DNA from: Ferruginibacter sp.
GTDB lineage: Bacteria > Bacteroidota > Bacteroidia > Chitinophagales > Chitinophagaceae
Reading direction: 5' to 3'
Assembly (NCBI GenBank): GCA_019638525.1
Contig: JAHBTO010000002.1
Location: forward strand, 434,001 to 498,000
DNA: 64,000 nucleotides
Under the pieces are notes generated by a model. That model searched no databases and was not told the origin of the DNA. It was given only the letters and a program-made list of their open reading frames with translations. A program made the position numbers and the translations under genes. Of the stretch, positions 9,010 through 18,015 are shown in pieces. Numbering within the stretch: position 1 is the stretch's first letter; each line of letters opens with the position of its first letter.

Positions 9010-9519
9010 TTATTTCAAAACGGTAACATAGTTTTCGCCATTGGTTTTATTCAAATATTGCAGCAGGCTGCTTTCACGATAGCTTTCTGATTTTTTTAAT
9101 CGTACTTGCCCCGTTAAACCAACATAAGATTTAGAACTGTTAGTTACAAAAATACCATCCAATATGGTTTCATTTGGCTGTGGTAATAGGTTCAATACAT
9201 TTAACTGTATCACATTTTTTGCAGGTGATTGGGGATAATTGTTTTCTAGCAAGGCTCCATCCTGCATAACAATCTTTCCATCCTTTGCAATTCTTAAATT
9301 CAGTTTTTTAATTCCGTAATAAGTTTTATTGTTTACTACAAACCAGGTTTGCGAATAACCCGAAAATTTATTACGGGTTTTACTGATGAAAATTTCGTAT
9401 TTAAGTGTTTCCTGGGTAGAATCGTTTTTGATGGTGCCCGTCCAAAGGCCGGTGATATCCTGGCAAAATACGGTTAAGGGAAAACATGCTATTATAATAA
9501 CAACTAAGATTGTTCTCAT
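9010..9519 (-). CDS. Secreted protein of unknown function
   Basis: 169 residues with a signal peptide (MRTILVVIIIACFPLTVFCQ) followed directly by DITGLWTGTIKND. That opening is seen in many small Bacteroidota beta-barrel or lipocalin-like exported proteins. The rest is strand-rich (YEIFISKTRNKFSGYSQTW, KLNLRIAKDGKIVMQDGALL). I do not recognise a named family. It is convergent with the M1 peptidase gene, with 21 bp between stops. Confidence 0.7.
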   Translation of the reverse strand: MRTILVVIIIACFPLTVFCQDITGLWTGTIKNDSTQETLKYEIFISKTRNKFSGYSQTWFVVNNKTYYGIKKLNLRIAKDGKIVMQDGALLENNYPQSPAKNVIQLNVLNLLPQPNETILDGIFVTNSSKSYVGLTGQVRLKKSESYRESSLLQYLNKTNGENYVTVLK

Positions 9520-9733
9520 AAGGAGGGTTTATTAGGGTACAACCAATAACGTAAAAATTACCATAATATTTTAAACCCTGTTATATTTTTTGGTGATTGC
9601 CGGTTTATGGCTTTTACTAACACAAGTTGAGGAGAAAAATAAATTGGGTTATTTTAACTTAAAATGCCAGCAAGGGGTGATAAAAACACTTAGCCATGAT
9701 AGCTGAAAGCTATAATTGGAAAGGGTACTTAAG

Positions 9734-10264
9734 TTAATTGTCGGGTTTAAAACCTATTCTTTTCCTTGGTGCAGTTGGCGGATGTAACAATTGTTTCAGG
9801 GCTTCAAAAATCATTTGTATGTTTTCATCATGGCTGCTTACTTTATTTTCAAATTGCTCTAATTTTAATAAGATATCCTTTTGGGTAAGTAGCATTTCCC
9901 TGAGTTTTGCGAAAATCCTGATTATACGAACATGAACATCAATAGCAATATCACTTTTTAATACTCCTCATAACATAGCAACACCTTGTTCTGTAAAAGC
10001 AAATGGCATTTTTCTTGTACCGCCCCAATTTGATGTTCCATTTTGGAATATCAAGTTTTTAAACTCCTCGTCAGTAAGCTGGAACATAAAATCTTTTGGA
10101 AAACGTTTAGGATTTCTTTTCACTGCTTTATTTAGGTTCCCTGTTGTTACATTATACAATACAGCAAGATCTTAATCTAACATTACCTTTTGCCCCCTGA
10201 TTAAATATATTTTGTTGATGATAACTTCATCTGGTACATTTATTCGTTTTACAATTTTGGACAT
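9734..10264 (-). pseudogene. ORF6N-domain (phage antirepressor-type) protein, two in-frame stops
   Basis: Reading the minus strand from the ATG at 10264 gives one uninterrupted frame of 177 codons with exactly two internal stops: TAA at 10172-10174 (codon 31) and TGA at 9968-9970. Around them the ORF6N pattern is intact: IINKIYLIRGQKVMLD, stop, [48 protein letters not shown], stop, GVLKSDIAIDVHVRIIRIFA, then a coiled tail ending RKRIGFKPDN. Relatives have Arg or Lys at the first stop and usually Ser at the second, so both are explained by single substitutions. ORF6N domains occur in phage and mobile-element regulators. It lies directly beyond the 3' end of tRNA-Leu, a usual integration point. 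Confidence 0.88.
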
Positions 10265-10415
10265 AGTTAAATTTGTTGGTATACAAATATAACTGAATGA
10301 TGGTTTCACCGCCTGATTATTGAAAATTGTGTGGCTACAAACAGGAATTATATTCTGAAGCTTTAAACCTGCCACTTGTTTTTTAGTATTTTAAAATAAG
10401 AACTAAGATGCAGGC

Positions 10416-10445
10416 AAAAAAATACCCGGTAAAAAACTTACCGGG
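10416..10445 (-). terminator. Intrinsic terminator of tRNA-Leu
   Basis: On the minus strand, CCCGGTAA pairs with TTACCGGG across a short loop and is followed by a run of seven T. It starts about 12 nt past the tRNA 3' end. Confidence 0.85.
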
Positions 10446-10456
10446 GATTAATTTTT

Positions 10457-10543
10457 TGGTGCCCAGAACAGGATTCGAACCTGCACATCCTTGCGAACGC
10501 TGCCACCTGAAGACAGTGCGTCTACCAATTTCGCCATCTGGGC
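10457..10543 (-). tRNA. tRNA-Leu (anticodon CAG)
   Basis: The 87-nt minus-strand sequence folds as a class II tRNA. The acceptor GCCCAGA pairs with TCTGGGC, and discriminator A is followed by an encoded CCA. The D arm contains GGTAGACGC. The anticodon stem CTGTC/GGCAG carries the loop TTCAGGT (anticodon CAG), a long variable arm has a GCAA loop, and the T arm is GCAGG-TTCGAAT-CCTGT. It reads CUG leucine codons. Confidence 0.95.
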
Positions 10544-10600
10544 AAATGCCAAATACAAATCAGGAACGCAAATGTAAAAGCAAAAATGTTTTTAAAAAAA

Positions 10601-11518
10601 CTAAATATCACGGTTGCGCCAGCCGGTAAGTAATACACCAGCAATAACCAAAACAGTGCCGCCAATTTGTGTTGCAGTTAAAGGTTCGCCCAGTATAAAA
10701 TGCGCTTGCAAGATGGTTGATACCGGGCCAATACTGCTTATGATGGCCACATTATTGGAACCTATTTTTTTTAAACCGTTCGAGATTAGGAAAGTTGGTA
10801 TTACAGTAGCGATGATTGCCAGCAAAACTCCGTACTGCAATAATGAGGGTTCAAAATGCTGCAGTTTATTACCGGAAAGAAAATAATGGCTTATTACGCC
10901 TACAGATGCGGCCGTCATGGCATACGCTGTAAATTTTGTGGCGCCTACCAAAGGTATAAGTTTACCACTGCCCACCAGGTAAACCGAAAATGTTAATGCA
11001 CATAAAAAAATAAGAAACGATCCCAACAAAAAATCGGGGTTGGATGCATCCAGTTTCAGTTCGCCATAAAATGCAATGCCAATACCGATATAAGTAAGTA
11101 CCAGCGCCAGTATCTGCATACTGCTTATTTTATGTTTAAATACCGCAGCATTTAGCAAAACCGCAAATGTGGGATATAAAAAAAGAATCAATCGCTCTAA
11201 CCCTGCCGAAATAAATTGAAGCCCCATAAAATCGAAAAGGCTGCTAAGGTAATAACCTGTGAGGCCCATTGCAATTACAATAACCCACTGCCTGTTTGTA
11301 AATCTTACGTTAATATCCCTGCTGCTGTAAAAAAATGCAATGGCCAGGTAAAAAGGCAATGCAAAAACCATCCTCAGTGCAAGCAATGTAATAGCATCGG
11401 TATGGGTGGCTGCAAATGCAAGTTTTACAAAAATAGCCTTGGTGCTGAATAGAATGGCGCCTGCAAAAGTTACCAGGGAACCCGTGATATAATTTTTCCT
11501 GGCTGCATCTTTCATCAA
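10601..11518 (-). CDS. EamA/DMT-superfamily transporter
   Basis: 305 residues with ten predicted membrane helices in two five-helix EamA repeats. The first starts at ITGSLVTFAGAILFSTKAIF and the second at FLLGSFLIFLCALTFSVYLV. The C-terminal signature FILGEPLTATQIGGTVLVIA is typical of drug/metabolite transporters of the inner membrane. Substrate cannot be predicted. It is downstream of dapD on the same strand, 120 bp apart with a possible terminator between, so it is probably a separate unit. Confidence 0.88.
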   Translation of the reverse strand: MMKDAARKNYITGSLVTFAGAILFSTKAIFVKLAFAATHTDAITLLALRMVFALPFYLAIAFFYSSRDINVRFTNRQWVIVIAMGLTGYYLSSLFDFMGLQFISAGLERLILFLYPTFAVLLNAAVFKHKISSMQILALVLTYIGIGIAFYGELKLDASNPDFLLGSFLIFLCALTFSVYLVGSGKLIPLVGATKFTAYAMTAASVGVISHYFLSGNKLQHFEPSLLQYGVLLAIIATVIPTFLISNGLKKIGSNNVAIISSIGPVSTILQAHFILGEPLTATQIGGTVLVIAGVLLTGWRNRDI

Positions 11519-11531
11519 AAAAATAATTAAA

Positions 11532-11552
11532 GTAGATTAACTAAAAATCTAC
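11532..11552 (-). terminator. Possible terminator downstream of dapD
   Basis: GTAGATT and AATCTAC form a 7-bp stem with a 7-nt loop. On the minus strand it is followed by a T-rich stretch (TTTAATTATTTTTTT). It lies 87 bp after the dapD stop and just before the EamA gene. Confidence 0.45.
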
Positions 11553-11638
11553 ATTTTTTCAATTTACCTAGTAAAAGGTTTTTTTAAAGACAAAAAAAAT
11601 TTAGATAATTGAAGTTTTATCTGTTATTGAGATTTTAT

Positions 11639-12454
11639 TTACACACTTACATTAAAATCACGTAGTGCATCATTTAAACTTGTTTTTAAGTCGGTAGATG
11701 GTTTGCGTTGCCCAATTATCAATGCACAGCCAACACCATACTCGCCCGCAGCAAATTTTTTGGTATAGCTGCCCGGTATCACCACCGATCTTGCGGGCAC
11801 TATGCCTTTCATTTCTTTAGGCTCGCTGCCGCTTACATCAATTATTTTTGTTGACTGCGTTAGCACCACGTTGGCGCCAAGCACTGCTTCTTTCTCTACC
11901 CTTACACCTTCTACTACAATGCAACGGCTGCCTATGAAACAGCCGTCTTCTATAATTACCGGGCTTGCCTGTAAAGGCTCAAGCACACCACCAATACCCA
12001 CGCCACCACTCAGGTGTACGCCCTTGCCTATTTGTGCACAACTACCTACGGTTGCCCATGTATCAACCATGGTACCTTCATCTACATAAGCGCCAATATT
12101 TACATAACTCGGCATCAGCACCACATTTTTTGCCAGGTAAGCGCCATATCTTGCCACTGCATGCGGCACTGCCCTCACTCCCATAGATGCATAGTTTGAT
12201 TTTAATTTCATCTTATCATAAAACTCAAATGGTGGCAATGTGTATGTTTCCATCTGCTGAATGGCAAAGTACATAAGTATGGCCTGTTTCACCCATTCGT
12301 TAACCTGCCATCCACCGCCTTCTTTAGGCGATGCCGTACGCAGCAATCCTTTATCCACCTGCTCAATCACAGCCCTCACCGCATCGGCATATATTTCTTC
12401 TTTAAGTAATTGCCTGTTATCCCAGGCAGCCAATATTTGTTCTTTTAATTCCAT
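11639..12454 (-). CDS. dapD: Tetrahydrodipicolinate N-succinyltransferase
   Basis: Transfers succinyl from succinyl-CoA to tetrahydrodipicolinate in the succinylase branch of lysine and diaminopimelate synthesis. The 271-residue protein has the N-terminal helical domain, then a left-handed beta-helix with hexapeptide repeats (MPSYVNIGAYVDEGTMVDTW, GSCAQIGKGVHLSGGVGIGG, VIIEDGCFIGSRCIVVEGVR). Length fits the family. dapB, acting one step earlier, is at 23255. A TAAGTTTG element on the minus strand (12471-12478) ends 16 nt before the ATG. Confidence 0.95.
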   Translation of the reverse strand: MELKEQILAAWDNRQLLKEEIYADAVRAVIEQVDKGLLRTASPKEGGGWQVNEWVKQAILMYFAIQQMETYTLPPFEFYDKMKLKSNYASMGVRAVPHAVARYGAYLAKNVVLMPSYVNIGAYVDEGTMVDTWATVGSCAQIGKGVHLSGGVGIGGVLEPLQASPVIIEDGCFIGSRCIVVEGVRVEKEAVLGANVVLTQSTKIIDVSGSEPKEMKGIVPARSVVIPGSYTKKFAAGEYGVGCALIIGQRKPSTDLKTSLNDALRDFNVSV

Positions 12455-12470
12455 TATAAAGTTTTTTTTG

Positions 12471-12478
12471 CAAACTTA
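12471..12478 (-). promoter_or_regulatory. Putative -7 element of dapD
   Basis: TAAGTTTG on the minus strand fits TAnnTTTG and lies 16 nt upstream of the dapD ATG. Confidence 0.45.
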
Positions 12479-12531
12479 CATGGTTGATACAAGAAAGAAA
12501 AAAGCATTTTAATTGATAACTTGCATTTTGT

Positions 12532-13545
12532 ATGCAAAAGATATTGGTGATACAAACTGCTTTTATTGGCGATGTAGTGCTTGCAACTGCATTGGTTGAA
12601 AAGCTGGCAAAATTTTTTCCTGAGGCTGATATTGATTTCCTTGTACGTAAAGGAAATGAAAGCTTATTACAAAACAATCCGCATATTAATGAAATACTTA
12701 TATGGAATAAAAAAGAAAATAAAACCAGGAACCTGCTGAAAATGCTTTTCATCATCCGTAAAAAGAAATACGATATACTGGTTAATACGCAGCGATTTTT
12801 TGCCACAGGCTTACTCACCGCTTTTTCGGGCGCCAAACAAACTTTTGGTTTTGATAAAAATCCTTTAAGCTTTTTATTTACGCACAGTATTAAACATATC
12901 ATTAGCAAAGGAAATGGAATTAAACATGAAGTAGAGCGTAATAACGACTTGGTTAGTTCTTTTACCGATGATACTTTTACCAGGCCAAAGTTATATCCAT
13001 CTGATAATGATTTTAAGGCAGTTCAGGATTACAGTAAAGAAGCTTTTGTTACTATTACACCGGGCAGTGTTTGGTTCACTAAAAAATATCCTGTTGAAAA
13101 ATGGATTGAACTGATACATAATTTTCCGGCTAACTATAAAATATTTTTATTGGGCGGAAAAGAAAACACTTTCGAATGTGAAGACATAAAAAAAAGAGCT
13201 GCCAATTTGAATGTGGAAGTGCTTGCCGGTAAACTATCTTTTTTACAATCGGCGGCATTGATGAAAAATGCAACCATGAATTATGTAAACGATTCGGCAC
13301 CGCTTCATTTTGCATCGGCTGTAAATGCCCCTGTAACAGCCATATTTTGTTCTACAGTGCCGGCATTTGGGTTTACGCCTCTTTCAGATAATTCGTTCAT
13401 TATAGAAACTACAGAAAAACTTAGTTGCCGCCCCTGTGGGCTGCATGGATACAAAGCTTGTCCGCAAAAACATTTTAAATGTGCCTTAACCATTGACAGC
13501 ACCCGTTTACTGGAACCTCTTAAAAAAATACAGCAGCATGTTTGA
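12532..13545 (+). CDS. Glycosyltransferase family 9 (heptosyltransferase-like)
   Basis: 337 residues with the GT9 two-domain GT-B layout. The N-terminus is KILVIQTAFIGDVVLATALV; the C-terminal nucleotide-sugar domain has VTITPGSVWFTKKYPVEKWI, FLLGGKENTFECEDI and NYVNDSAPLHFASAVNAPVT. The cysteine-rich end (CRPCGLHGYKACPQKHFKC) is common in LPS heptosyltransferases. It probably adds ADP-heptose or a related sugar to the lipid A core on the inner membrane; donor and acceptor are not provable here. The stop overlaps the tsaC start by 8 bp, so the two are co-translated. Confidence 0.88.
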   Translation: MQKILVIQTAFIGDVVLATALVEKLAKFFPEADIDFLVRKGNESLLQNNPHINEILIWNKKENKTRNLLKMLFIIRKKKYDILVNTQRFFATGLLTAFSGAKQTFGFDKNPLSFLFTHSIKHIISKGNGIKHEVERNNDLVSSFTDDTFTRPKLYPSDNDFKAVQDYSKEAFVTITPGSVWFTKKYPVEKWIELIHNFPANYKIFLLGGKENTFECEDIKKRAANLNVEVLAGKLSFLQSAALMKNATMNYVNDSAPLHFASAVNAPVTAIFCSTVPAFGFTPLSDNSFIIETTEKLSCRPCGLHGYKACPQKHFKCALTIDSTRLLEPLKKIQQHV

Positions 13546-14110
13546 ATATAAAAACGATATAGAAGCGTGTCTGTCTGTTTTGCAACAAGGAGGTTTAATA
13601 TTATATCCTACAGATACGGTTTGGGGTATTGGCTGCGATGCTACAGATGAAAATGCCGTAAGCAAGGTTTTCAAGTTAAAGAATAGGAAGGATGAAAAAA
13701 GTATGATTATTTTGCTGGCCGATGAAAAAGATATTTCAAATTATGTAACGCAGGCCAATCCCAAGGTTTTTGACTATGTAAAAGGAATAAAAAAACCAAC
13801 AACTGTTATTTATGAAGGCGCAAAAGGGCTGGCAAAAAACCTCATCAACATAAACGGAAGTATTGCTATAAGGATTGTAAAAGATGAATTTTGCAGAAAG
13901 CTTATCCGTAGTTTTGGCAAGCCCATCGTTTCTACATCGGCTAACCTTTCGGGCTATCCTGCACCTTCTATTTTCAATGATATTGATAATGCCATAAAAA
14001 ACGGTGTAGATTATATTGTACAGTACCGGCAAAACGATCTTACTGAAGCTTTACCATCGGCCATTATAAAATTAAATGCTGATGGCTCTCTCAGCATCAC
14101 CAGGCCATAA
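13538..14110 (+). CDS. tsaC: L-threonylcarbamoyladenylate synthase
   Basis: Makes threonylcarbamoyl-AMP from Thr, bicarbonate and ATP for the t6A37 modification of ANN-decoding tRNAs. The 190-residue protein shows the YrdC/Sua5 motifs: GGLILYPTDTVWGIGCDATD, VFKLKNRKDEKSMIILLAD, KPTTVIYEGAKGLAKNLI, SIAIRIVKDEFCRKLIRSFG, KPIVSTSANLSGYPAP. It lacks the C-terminal Sua5 domain, hence TsaC. I use the ATG at 13538 (MFEYKND), overlapping the glycosyltransferase stop, instead of an internal upstream start. A close YciO-type relative cannot be excluded. Confidence 0.88.
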   Translation: MFEYKNDIEACLSVLQQGGLILYPTDTVWGIGCDATDENAVSKVFKLKNRKDEKSMIILLADEKDISNYVTQANPKVFDYVKGIKKPTTVIYEGAKGLAKNLININGSIAIRIVKDEFCRKLIRSFGKPIVSTSANLSGYPAPSIFNDIDNAIKNGVDYIVQYRQNDLTEALPSAIIKLNADGSLSITRP

Positions 14111-14141
14111 AAAATTTGCCAAAGTATTTCACTTTGGCAAA
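14109..14141. terminator. Hairpin between convergent tsaC and porin-like gene
   Basis: An 11-bp perfect stem, TTTGCCAAAGT with ACTTTGGCAAA, has the loop ATTTC. On the minus strand it is followed by a run of T (six A on the plus strand), making it a fair terminator for the barrel gene; the plus-strand tail is weaker. Confidence 0.65.
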
Positions 14142-14208
14142 ATATAATCTATGTTATAATTGAATTTAAAAAATTAATACAGGTATTCTTTCAAATAAAT
14201 TCAACTGA

Positions 14209-14787
14209 TTACAAAGTAAAACCAAGCCCTACCTGGAAACCCTGGCTCTTCCATTTCTCCTGGTTATCTATATCATTTAAATTATTTAACCCAATTGCAT
14301 AACGGCCATAAATTTTTAAATGCCCAATATTAACCTGTGCGCCACCAAGCATGCTAAAGTCGCCTGCCTTAAATGCATCACGTCCATTTTCAAGAAGCGT
14401 TTTGCTTTTGTTCATTAAAACGCTAAACTGCGGGCCCACCTGCAGGGTAATGAATTTTACAGGCTTATAATTTAAAAGGATAGGGATACTTAAATATTTA
14501 AGCTGCACCTTATCTACCTGGTTAAATTTATACACCTGGCTAAATGTGCTGGATGTATCTACATTAATTTGATTAAATAAAACTTCGGGTTGGATGGCAA
14601 ATTTATTTCCAAATCCTACCGAGAAAAAACCACCCAGGTGGTAACCATAAGTAAATTGATCACTGAAAGATTTTCCATCAATCTTGTTGATGTTTACACC
14701 TGCTTTAGCGCCGATGCTGAATTTTTGTGCTGTGGCTGCACTTCCAATGATACAGAAAATTGCCAGGATTAAGAGTTTTGTTTTCAT
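14209..14787 (-). CDS. Outer-membrane beta-barrel protein (PorT-like)
   Basis: 192 residues with a signal peptide (MKTKLLILAIFCIIGSAATA) followed by QKFSIGAKAGVNINKIDG, the usual opening of small Bacteroidota beta-barrels. Alternating strands follow (YGYHLGGFFSVGFGNKFAIQ, LSIPILLNYKPVKFITLQVG), ending in an aromatic FQVGLGFTL for BAM recognition. The family includes PorT, involved in type IX secretion, but most members are uncharacterised. I start at the internal ATG that begins the signal peptide; seven upstream codons are also open. Confidence 0.8.
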   Translation of the reverse strand: MKTKLLILAIFCIIGSAATAQKFSIGAKAGVNINKIDGKSFSDQFTYGYHLGGFFSVGFGNKFAIQPEVLFNQINVDTSSTFSQVYKFNQVDKVQLKYLSIPILLNYKPVKFITLQVGPQFSVLMNKSKTLLENGRDAFKAGDFSMLGGAQVNIGHLKIYGRYAIGLNNLNDIDNQEKWKSQGFQVGLGFTL

Positions 14788-14904
14788 AAATAAATTTTTA
14801 GTTAGCAATAAAGCCCCAAGTTATATGCCAACGATATAAAAAATACTACAATCTTTTGTTAAGAGAAAAAACATACAAATGTTATGTTAAAGGTCAATTA
14901 TAAA

Positions 14905-15891
14905 TTAATAAAAAGAAACTCCTGCCGTTATTGAAAATAAAGACGTAAGTCTTTTTTCGTCTGTTGAAGGCAGGTAGTAATCGAAATAAATTTGTGGCTG
15001 CAGGTAAAACCTGCCATAGTAATAAACAAAGTTTGTTAAAAAAGCCAATGATTGAACATTAAAGGAAGTAGATGTAGCGCCATTTCCAAATCGTTTTTTA
15101 AGAATTGTTTGAATGATGGGGCGCCTGTTAACCAGGCTACTTGAATGAGATATATTCCATTTTTGTAAACCAGTATTTAAAAGAAAAAAAGCACGAACCT
15201 GCAGGGCATCTTTTTTATTAATTATCCTGTTAAAATTAAATTGATGCGATGCTGATAATGTTAATGAAAAACTACTTAACCTTGTTGTTATTGTATCTCT
15301 CAAATGCACTGCAATATTATTTAACCAAAATGCTGTATCATAATATTCCACTTGCTTTCCAAAAGAATATCCCACTGCCAAACCCGGTTCAATAAAAGTT
15401 TTATTATAAATAACATTGGCATAAATATCATTTTTGTATGGGTTCATTTGGTATTTGGTTGTAGCCCCATCAATATACCTGGTATAAGAAACCCCCAATT
15501 CAAAATTCTTGTTTTTAAACCCATAGTATGGAGAAATGGCATATTGATACATTTTTAAACTACCATCATCATTTGCTAAAGTGCCGCTAACCGAAACACC
15601 CACCCCACTTTTATGATTGTAACTTACAGAGGGCGTGTAATACAACTTATTTGTAGTAGCCTGGCTTGCATTTAAACCATTGTTATTAAAACTAAAAACA
15701 CCATTGCTCATCTTAATGTTTACATCAAAATAACTTTTATCCTTTTCAAGCATAAGTTGTATAAACTCATCGTTTTTAAACATAGAGTCAAGCAAACGCA
15801 TTTCCTCTTTGCTAAAAGTAAGGGAATCGGTTTGTGCAAATACATTTAAGCAAATGCACAATGCCATCAGCAATGATAAAATTTTATACAT
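14905..15891 (-). CDS. Putative outer-membrane beta-barrel protein, unknown function
   Basis: 328 residues with a signal peptide ending CLNVFAQ. A short helical segment (LTFSKEEMRLLDSMFKNDEF) precedes a long series of amphipathic strands rich in Tyr, Phe, Asn and Ser (KLYYTPSVSYNHKSGVGVSV, YAISPYYGFKNKNFELGVSY) and a terminal SLFSITAGVSFY. The strand pattern and C-terminal aromatic residue indicate a 12- to 16-strand barrel, but I recognise no named family. It follows the neighbouring barrel gene on the same strand with about 117 bp between start and stop. Confidence 0.7.
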   Translation of the reverse strand: MYKILSLLMALCICLNVFAQTDSLTFSKEEMRLLDSMFKNDEFIQLMLEKDKSYFDVNIKMSNGVFSFNNNGLNASQATTNKLYYTPSVSYNHKSGVGVSVSGTLANDDGSLKMYQYAISPYYGFKNKNFELGVSYTRYIDGATTKYQMNPYKNDIYANVIYNKTFIEPGLAVGYSFGKQVEYYDTAFWLNNIAVHLRDTITTRLSSFSLTLSASHQFNFNRIINKKDALQVRAFFLLNTGLQKWNISHSSSLVNRRPIIQTILKKRFGNGATSTSFNVQSLAFLTNFVYYYGRFYLQPQIYFDYYLPSTDEKRLTSLFSITAGVSFY

Positions 15892-16028
15892 ACAGGTTGA
15901 GACTAACTATTGATAAGTAAAAACAAAATTAGTTTAATTGGCAGGCACTTTTTACATCAAAACTTTTTCAAACAAACATCTATATTTAAATACTTTTCAC
16001 TTTATGCCAATAATGTTTACGAATACAT

Positions 16029-16243
16029 TACCTTTGCGCCCATTATTTTAAAACTGAGAATTACATGACATGCTCAGTTGCTGTTGAATATTAGATGTTA
16101 TTGGTTAATAAACAAACCTTTTATAAGGCGTATGTAAGCGCCCACAGGGATTAAGAAAGCCCTACTTATTGCAACAGCCCACAGCATGGTAACGGCGTTT
16201 TTTAAACCCCGTAATACATGTGGCTATCGCAAAACAAACTTTG
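16029..16243 (+). promoter_or_regulatory. Promoter and long leader of the DEAD-box helicase gene
   Basis: The gap 15892-16243 has no convincing gene. TACCTTTG at 16029-16036 fits the -7 consensus, which would place the helicase start codon about 200 nt downstream of transcription start, unusually far for this window. The leader contains short stems, for example GGCG with CGCC near 16125-16142 and AGGG with CCCT near 16146-16165, and several tiny ORFs. Long structured leaders are common on cold-induced helicase genes, so an RNA-based control is plausible but unproven. Confidence 0.4.
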
Positions 16244-17983
16244 ATGAATGCATTTGAGGCCCTTGGCCTGAACGAAAAACTGGTACAATCTGTTACCGAA
16301 CTTGGATTTGAAAATCCAACTGAAATACAACAAAAAGCAATCCCTGTTTTATTATCGGGCACCACCGATTTTATTGGCCTTGCACAAACAGGCACCGGTA
16401 AAACTGCTGCTTTTGGATTACCATTATTACAATTAATTGACGAAGACCTGCGCCATCCGCAGGCTTTAATTGTATGCCCCACCCGTGAACTGTGTTTGCA
16501 AATCACCAACGACCTGGAAACTTTTAAAAAACACAACCGTAAAATTGCAACAGAAGCCGTGTACGGCGGCGCCTCCATTATGATGCAAATACGCAACCTT
16601 AAAAAAGGCGTGCAAATTGTTGTAGCCACACCGGGCCGATTGATTGACCTGATTGAAAGAAAAGCTATTGACCTGCAAAAAGTAAAATATGTGGTGTTAG
16701 ATGAAGCCGATGAAATGCTGAACATGGGCTTTAGGGATGATATTGATTTTGTATTGAAAAATACCATAAACCGTGAAAGCACCTGGCTTTTCAGCGCCAC
16801 CATGCCGCCTGAAGTAAGAGCTATATCACGCAATTACATGGACTCCCCCAAAGAAGTTACTATTGGACGTAAAAACAGCGGTAATGTAAATATAGATCAC
16901 CAGTATTACATCGTATCTGCACATCACCGTTATGAAGCATTAAAGCGGTTGATAGATTTTAATCCCGGTATGTATGGGATTATTTTTACCCGTACCAAGG
17001 CCGATGCACATAATATTTCTGAAAAACTTTCAAAAGCCGGTTACGAAATTGAAGCATTACATGGCGACCTTAGCCAGCAACAGCGTGATGCCGTGATGGG
17101 GAGGTTTCGCAGTAAACACCTTCAATTACTTATTGCCACCGATGTGGCAGCAAGAGGTATTGATGTGGATGGTATTACCCATGTTATCAATTATGAATTA
17201 CCCGATGATATGGAAGTGTACACACACCGCAGCGGCCGAACAGGGCGTGCCGGAAAAACAGGCATCTGCCTTTCCATATGCCACAGCAGGGAGTTGTACA
17301 AGATACGCTCGCTGGAGAAAATGATCAATTCTAAATTTCATAAGTTAGATGTACCATCCGGTAAAGATGTATGCCGCAAACAGTTTTTTTATTTTATGGA
17401 AAAACTAATGCAGGCCGATGTTAGCCAGGGCGATTATGAAACTTATATGCCCGACCTGGTTAAAAAATTTGCCGATGTAAGCAAAGAAGAAGTTTTGCAA
17501 AGGGTTGCTTCTTTAGAGTTCAGCCATTTTTTAAAGTATTACGAAAATGCCGAAGACCTTAACAGGAATGAAAGCCGCAGCGATAGAAAAACTGCTAACA
17601 GGTTTGAAACCGGCATAAACAGTAGCCGCAAAGAACGTACAAACTTTAACCGCAGGGATAGTGGTTACACAAGGTTATTCATTAACCTGGGCACCAAGGA
17701 TGGTTTTTATAAAGCTAGCTTTTTACAATTTATTTTAGATGAAAGCAACCTTAAAAAAGATGTGCTTGGTAAAATAGATATGAGGGAAATGAATAGCTGG
17801 GTAGAGATTGACCAGGATGCTGCAGGCAAAATGATACATGCAATTGATGGCAAGCGATATAATAACCGTACAATTAGAATGAATGAAGCTGATGGCGGTT
17901 TTAAAAGACCTAATGATGAACGTGGCAGGAATGACAGAACTGAAGGAAGAAAAAGGATTTATACTTCAAGGGAGAGAAAGTAA
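16244..17983 (+). CDS. DEAD-box ATP-dependent RNA helicase with DbpA-type RNA-binding domain
   Basis: RNA remodelling enzyme of about 579 residues. All helicase motifs are readable in order: Q motif GFENPTEIQQKAIP, AQTGTGKT, PTRELCLQ, TPGRLIDL, DEAD in VLDEADEML, SAT, IIFTRTKADAHN, TDVAARGIDVDG and HRSGRTGRAGKTG. A C-terminal segment (YTRLFINLGTKDGFYKASFL to NNRTIRMNEADG) matches the DbpA RNA-binding domain, followed by an Arg-rich tail. In Escherichia coli that domain binds 23S rRNA; a ribosome-assembly or cold-shock role is likely here. Family alignments favour the ATG at 16244; a GTG at 16220 is in frame. Confidence 0.93.
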   Translation: MNAFEALGLNEKLVQSVTELGFENPTEIQQKAIPVLLSGTTDFIGLAQTGTGKTAAFGLPLLQLIDEDLRHPQALIVCPTRELCLQITNDLETFKKHNRKIATEAVYGGASIMMQIRNLKKGVQIVVATPGRLIDLIERKAIDLQKVKYVVLDEADEMLNMGFRDDIDFVLKNTINRESTWLFSATMPPEVRAISRNYMDSPKEVTIGRKNSGNVNIDHQYYIVSAHHRYEALKRLIDFNPGMYGIIFTRTKADAHNISEKLSKAGYEIEALHGDLSQQQRDAVMGRFRSKHLQLLIATDVAARGIDVDGITHVINYELPDDMEVYTHRSGRTGRAGKTGICLSICHSRELYKIRSLEKMINSKFHKLDVPSGKDVCRKQFFYFMEKLMQADVSQGDYETYMPDLVKKFADVSKEEVLQRVASLEFSHFLKYYENAEDLNRNESRSDRKTANRFETGINSSRKERTNFNRRDSGYTRLFINLGTKDGFYKASFLQFILDESNLKKDVLGKIDMREMNSWVEIDQDAAGKMIHAIDGKRYNNRTIRMNEADGGFKRPNDERGRNDRTEGRKRIYTSRERK

Positions 17984-18015
17984 AATTTAATTTTATCAAG
18001 TTGATATTGTTATAA

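Noticed and set aside
9520..9540. An AGGAGG string next to the start of the 9010-9519 gene
   Set aside because: It reads AAGGAGGG on the plus strand while the gene is on the minus strand, so it is not a ribosome binding site.
9738..9935. Plus-strand ORF of 65 codons
   Set aside because: It is antisense to the ORF6N pseudogene, which explains the sequence much better.
10408..10629. A plus-strand ORF of 73 codons reading VPRTGFEPAHPCERCH
   Set aside because: It runs through tRNA-Leu on the opposite strand; translated tRNA of this kind is a known false protein.
16064..16150. Tiny ORFs in the helicase leader considered as leader peptides
   Set aside because: No run of regulatory codons and no start signal; nothing separates them from chance.
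16162..16833. Minus-strand ORF of 223 codons opposite the helicase gene
   Set aside because: It is a shadow of the helicase frame with Ser/Arg-rich low-complexity translation and no recognisable motif.
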